Of a stretch of 64,000 bases of DNA, positions 63,901-64,000 are shown piece after piece (position 1 is the stretch's first letter; each line of letters starts with the position of its first letter). The stretch is taken from positions 40,590,975 to 40,654,974 of the forward strand of contig NC_090709.1 of assembly GCF_040954835.1 (NCBI RefSeq). Reading direction: 5' to 3'. The notes under the pieces are model-generated. The model searched no databases. It saw only the letters and a list, made by a program, of their open reading frames with translations, and was not told where the DNA came from. The translations under genes and the position numbers were made by a program. This DNA is from Lepisosteus oculatus. Lineage: Eukaryota; Chordata; Actinopteri; Semionotiformes; Lepisosteidae.

Positions 63901-64000
63901 AATTACATGTCTGTCCCCTGACTGAATCCCACAGAGGTTAGTTAGAGGAGAGCTCACCTCCAGACAGGACGGACAACAGCAGCCCAGCCCAGAGCATCAT
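57971..64000 (-). CDS. Gene A: four-domain Ig-superfamily membrane receptor (6 exons)
   Basis: Predicted join on minus: 63642-63600 (or an upstream duplicate), 62434-62102, 61483-61196, 60654-60361, 59335-59051, 58278-57971; 1,551 bp, 516 residues. All junctions are phase 1 and GT/AG. Signal peptide (1-14), canonical V-set (15-125; C34, W51, C105), three non-canonical Ig domains (126-221, 222-319, 320-414), transmembrane (about 424-446), then R x6 and a cytoplasmic tail. Domain 1 resembles B7/butyrophilin V-sets (FENRTEVSRD…LSDEDTYECF). Domains 2-4 start with AHSL or ARR-[ED] and have F-strand motifs DQGTYTV, DQGTYSL and DQGSYTV without the canonical cysteine, as in CD2/SLAM distal domains. 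Only domain 4 has C-x8-C (359/368). A role in leukocyte recognition is inferred. The gene extends to the window edge, so promoter and further signal-exon copies may lie outside. Confidence 0.78.
58455..58790 (-). repeat. 121-bp LINE-tail minisatellite, cluster 6 (gene A intron 5)
   Basis: About 2.7 copies, LINE-sense on the gene-sense strand, with TCGGCTTCGACC variants shared by adjacent units. Confidence 0.9.
58840..58985 (+). repeat. LINE reverse-transcriptase tail, less degraded copy
   Basis: A plus-strand frame reads FFTQRAVGVWNSLP, the intact W-N-x-L-P form of the conserved non-LTR retrotransposon C-terminus, flanked by a stop and frameshifts. It is the best ancestral match in the window for the 121-bp minisatellite. 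Confidence 0.65.
59051..59335 (-). CDS. Gene A exon 5: Ig domain 4 (C-x8-C)
   Basis: 285 bp. Acceptor GATTGTCTTCCAG, donor GAGG|GTGAGC. Residues 320-414, with SVCSVQSSTASC and ASDQGSYTVRD. Almost identical to the lone exon at 33,034-33,318, which also shares the flanking 91-bp intron. Residual exon scraps lie on the acceptor side (59,427-59,439) and donor side (59,022-59,050), so this exon once existed in tandem copies here too. Confidence 0.83.
59540..60357. repeat. 74-bp minisatellite in gene A intron 4, ~11 copies
   Basis: Unit: GGTCCTGGAGGGGTCAGTG, (TG)n, TCTGCAGAGTCTCCAGG, GGTCTTTAAAGCAGGGCTGT. The modal period is 74 bp, and shorter variants result from (TG)n contraction. The core GGGCTGTCCAGTCCTGGTCC is a widespread fish dispersed repeat that has expanded here. 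Confidence 0.95.
60361..60654 (-). CDS. Gene A exon 4: Ig domain 3, no disulfide cysteines
   Basis: 294 bp. Acceptor PyCCCCCAG at 60655, donor GAGG|GTGAGCC. Residues 222-319, with a glycosylation sequon at N226, ADLSIPLL, LLLSGVTPADQGTYSLWQ and SVQLSVEG. No cysteine anywhere in the domain. Extremely G+C-rich. The 74-bp minisatellite begins within 6 bp of the donor. Confidence 0.8.
60748..61170 (+). repeat. CA-rich minisatellite in gene A intron 3
   Basis: About nine copies of CCTGGACAGGACACCAGTC with (CA)n linkers, including CAGTCTATCACAGG variants. It fills nearly all of the 541-bp intron. Confidence 0.92.
61196..61483 (-). CDS. Gene A exon 3: Ig domain 2, no disulfide cysteines
   Basis: 288 bp. 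Acceptor GTCCTCAG, donor CACG|GTAGGCC. Residues 126-221, with AHSLNLSLYPG (sequon N130), LSVPLPSGEPVEVL, LTPADQGTYTVLQLDTR and STVQLTVHG. Its GEPVEVL word links it to domain 4 and to the 33-kb exon, and TPADQGTY links it to domain 3. Confidence 0.8.
61610..62015 (-). repeat. 121-bp LINE-tail minisatellite, cluster 7 (gene A intron 2)
   Basis: About 3.3 copies between domains 1 and 2, LINE-sense on the gene-sense strand. Confidence 0.9.
62102..62434 (-). CDS. Gene A exon 2: canonical V-set domain
   Basis: 333 bp. Acceptor TGTCTCCCTCAG, donor GTGG|GTAACG. Residues 15-125, with SVSLPC (C34), LLWQ (W51), a sequon NRT, RGDFSLSLHRARLSDEDTYEC (C105) shown by its parts RGDFSLSL and DEDTYEC, and DVRLTVVG. 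Cysteine separation of 71 residues fits a V-set. It is closest in style to B7/butyrophilin/MOG V domains. Confidence 0.85.
62504..62583 (-). pseudogene. Truncated V-set exon copy 2
   Basis: The acceptor and first ~80 bp of exon 2 (through the SVSLPC codons) are duplicated, then break at GGGGTGCTGTG into the microsatellite. The acceptor (TCCCTCAG) is intact. Confidence 0.85.
62752..62831 (-). pseudogene. Truncated V-set exon copy 3
   Basis: A second such fragment with the same break point and one or two substitutions (for example GCCGCT for GCCGCC). The acceptor is intact, but there is no donor and no second cysteine. Confidence 0.85.
63600..63642 (-). CDS. Gene A exon 1, copy 1: signal peptide
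   Basis: 43 bp. ATGATG start (63642), peptide MMLWAGLLLSVLSG, donor GGAG|GTGAGC. Phase 1, joining V-set exon 2 as Gly-Val. Too short for ordinary ORF calling but with signal peptide, start and splice site all coherent. Confidence 0.78.
63779..63821 (-). CDS. Gene A exon 1, copy 2 (tandem duplicate)
   Basis: Identical signal-peptide exon 179 bp further upstream, with the same ATGATG and donor. It could be an alternative first exon or a silent duplicate. Confidence 0.7.
63958..64000 (-). CDS. Gene A exon 1, copy 3 (at window edge)
   Basis: Third identical copy, again 179 bp upstream. The start codon falls on the last bases of the window, so more copies may follow outside. Confidence 0.7.

Larger units (their letters stand above)
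63505..64000 (-). repeat. 179-bp tandem repeat containing the signal-peptide exon
   Basis: The period of 179 bp is exact between copies 2 and 3, and the first copy has small differences (CACACAGGTGAG versus CACAGAGGTTAG). Each unit has the signal exon with start and donor, plus a CCAAT box (complement of ATTGG at 63645 in copy 1) just 5' of the ATG. It continues to the window edge. Confidence 0.93.

Overview
The window looks like vertebrate nuclear DNA, most likely from a ray-finned fish. The evidence is short phase-1 immunoglobulin (Ig) exons with GT/AG borders, tRNA-like SINE relics with A and B boxes, fish-type LINE/SINE 3' ends (a GCGCTATATAA tail, and a TGCTAATAAAGCACCT tail ending in GAATT repeats), and a very large share of tandem repeats. 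There is no sign of bacterial gene organisation. The species cannot be named from the sequence alone.

Layout. Positions 1-8.5 kb are mostly non-coding, with three small minisatellites and one CpG-rich promoter/first-exon candidate near 5.5-5.8 kb (+). Positions ~8.5-31.6 kb form one giant imperfect palindrome. Its arms run collinearly in opposite orientation from a centre at about 20,900, with only 26 bp between the innermost paired bases. Each arm carries the same ordered blocks: degenerate tandem arrays, a unique block with two convergent promoter-like modules (ZNF143-type motif, CCAAT, TATA-like), a tRNA-like SINE block and a G/C-skewed core. Positions 31.6-38.7 kb hold a lone Ig exon with a truncated duplicate, a ~445-489 bp satellite, a CCAAT-box array with ~33 bp spacing, and fish minisatellites. 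Positions 38.8-44.3 kb are one 40-bp minisatellite of roughly 138 copies; the enormous reading frames there are artefacts. Positions 45-46.15 kb are a ~62-bp minisatellite, followed by a LINE 3' end.

Positions 48.7-64 kb contain two minus-strand genes for membrane Ig-superfamily receptors, which I assembled from splice sites and phase. Gene B (53,056 down to 48,762; 4 exons, 254 aa predicted) is signal peptide - Ig - Ig - transmembrane. Gene A (from the right window edge down to 57,971; 6 exons, 516 aa predicted) is signal peptide - canonical V-set (B7/butyrophilin-like) - three Ig-like domains - transmembrane - cytoplasmic tail. All exons are phase 1 and join in frame. Apart from the first V-set of gene A, every Ig domain has lost the canonical B-F disulfide cysteines. 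Three of them (including the lone exon at 33 kb) share a different C-x8-C pair. This pattern recalls the membrane-distal domains of the CD2/SLAM family.

The introns of both genes are filled with tandem repeats. Two repeat families appear to derive from the 3' ends of LINE reverse-transcriptase genes: the dispersed 121-bp unit and the 66-bp array at 55-57.4 kb. One 121-bp unit supplies the predicted C-terminus of gene A, and the signal-peptide exon of gene A lies in a 179-bp tandem repeat present at least three times.
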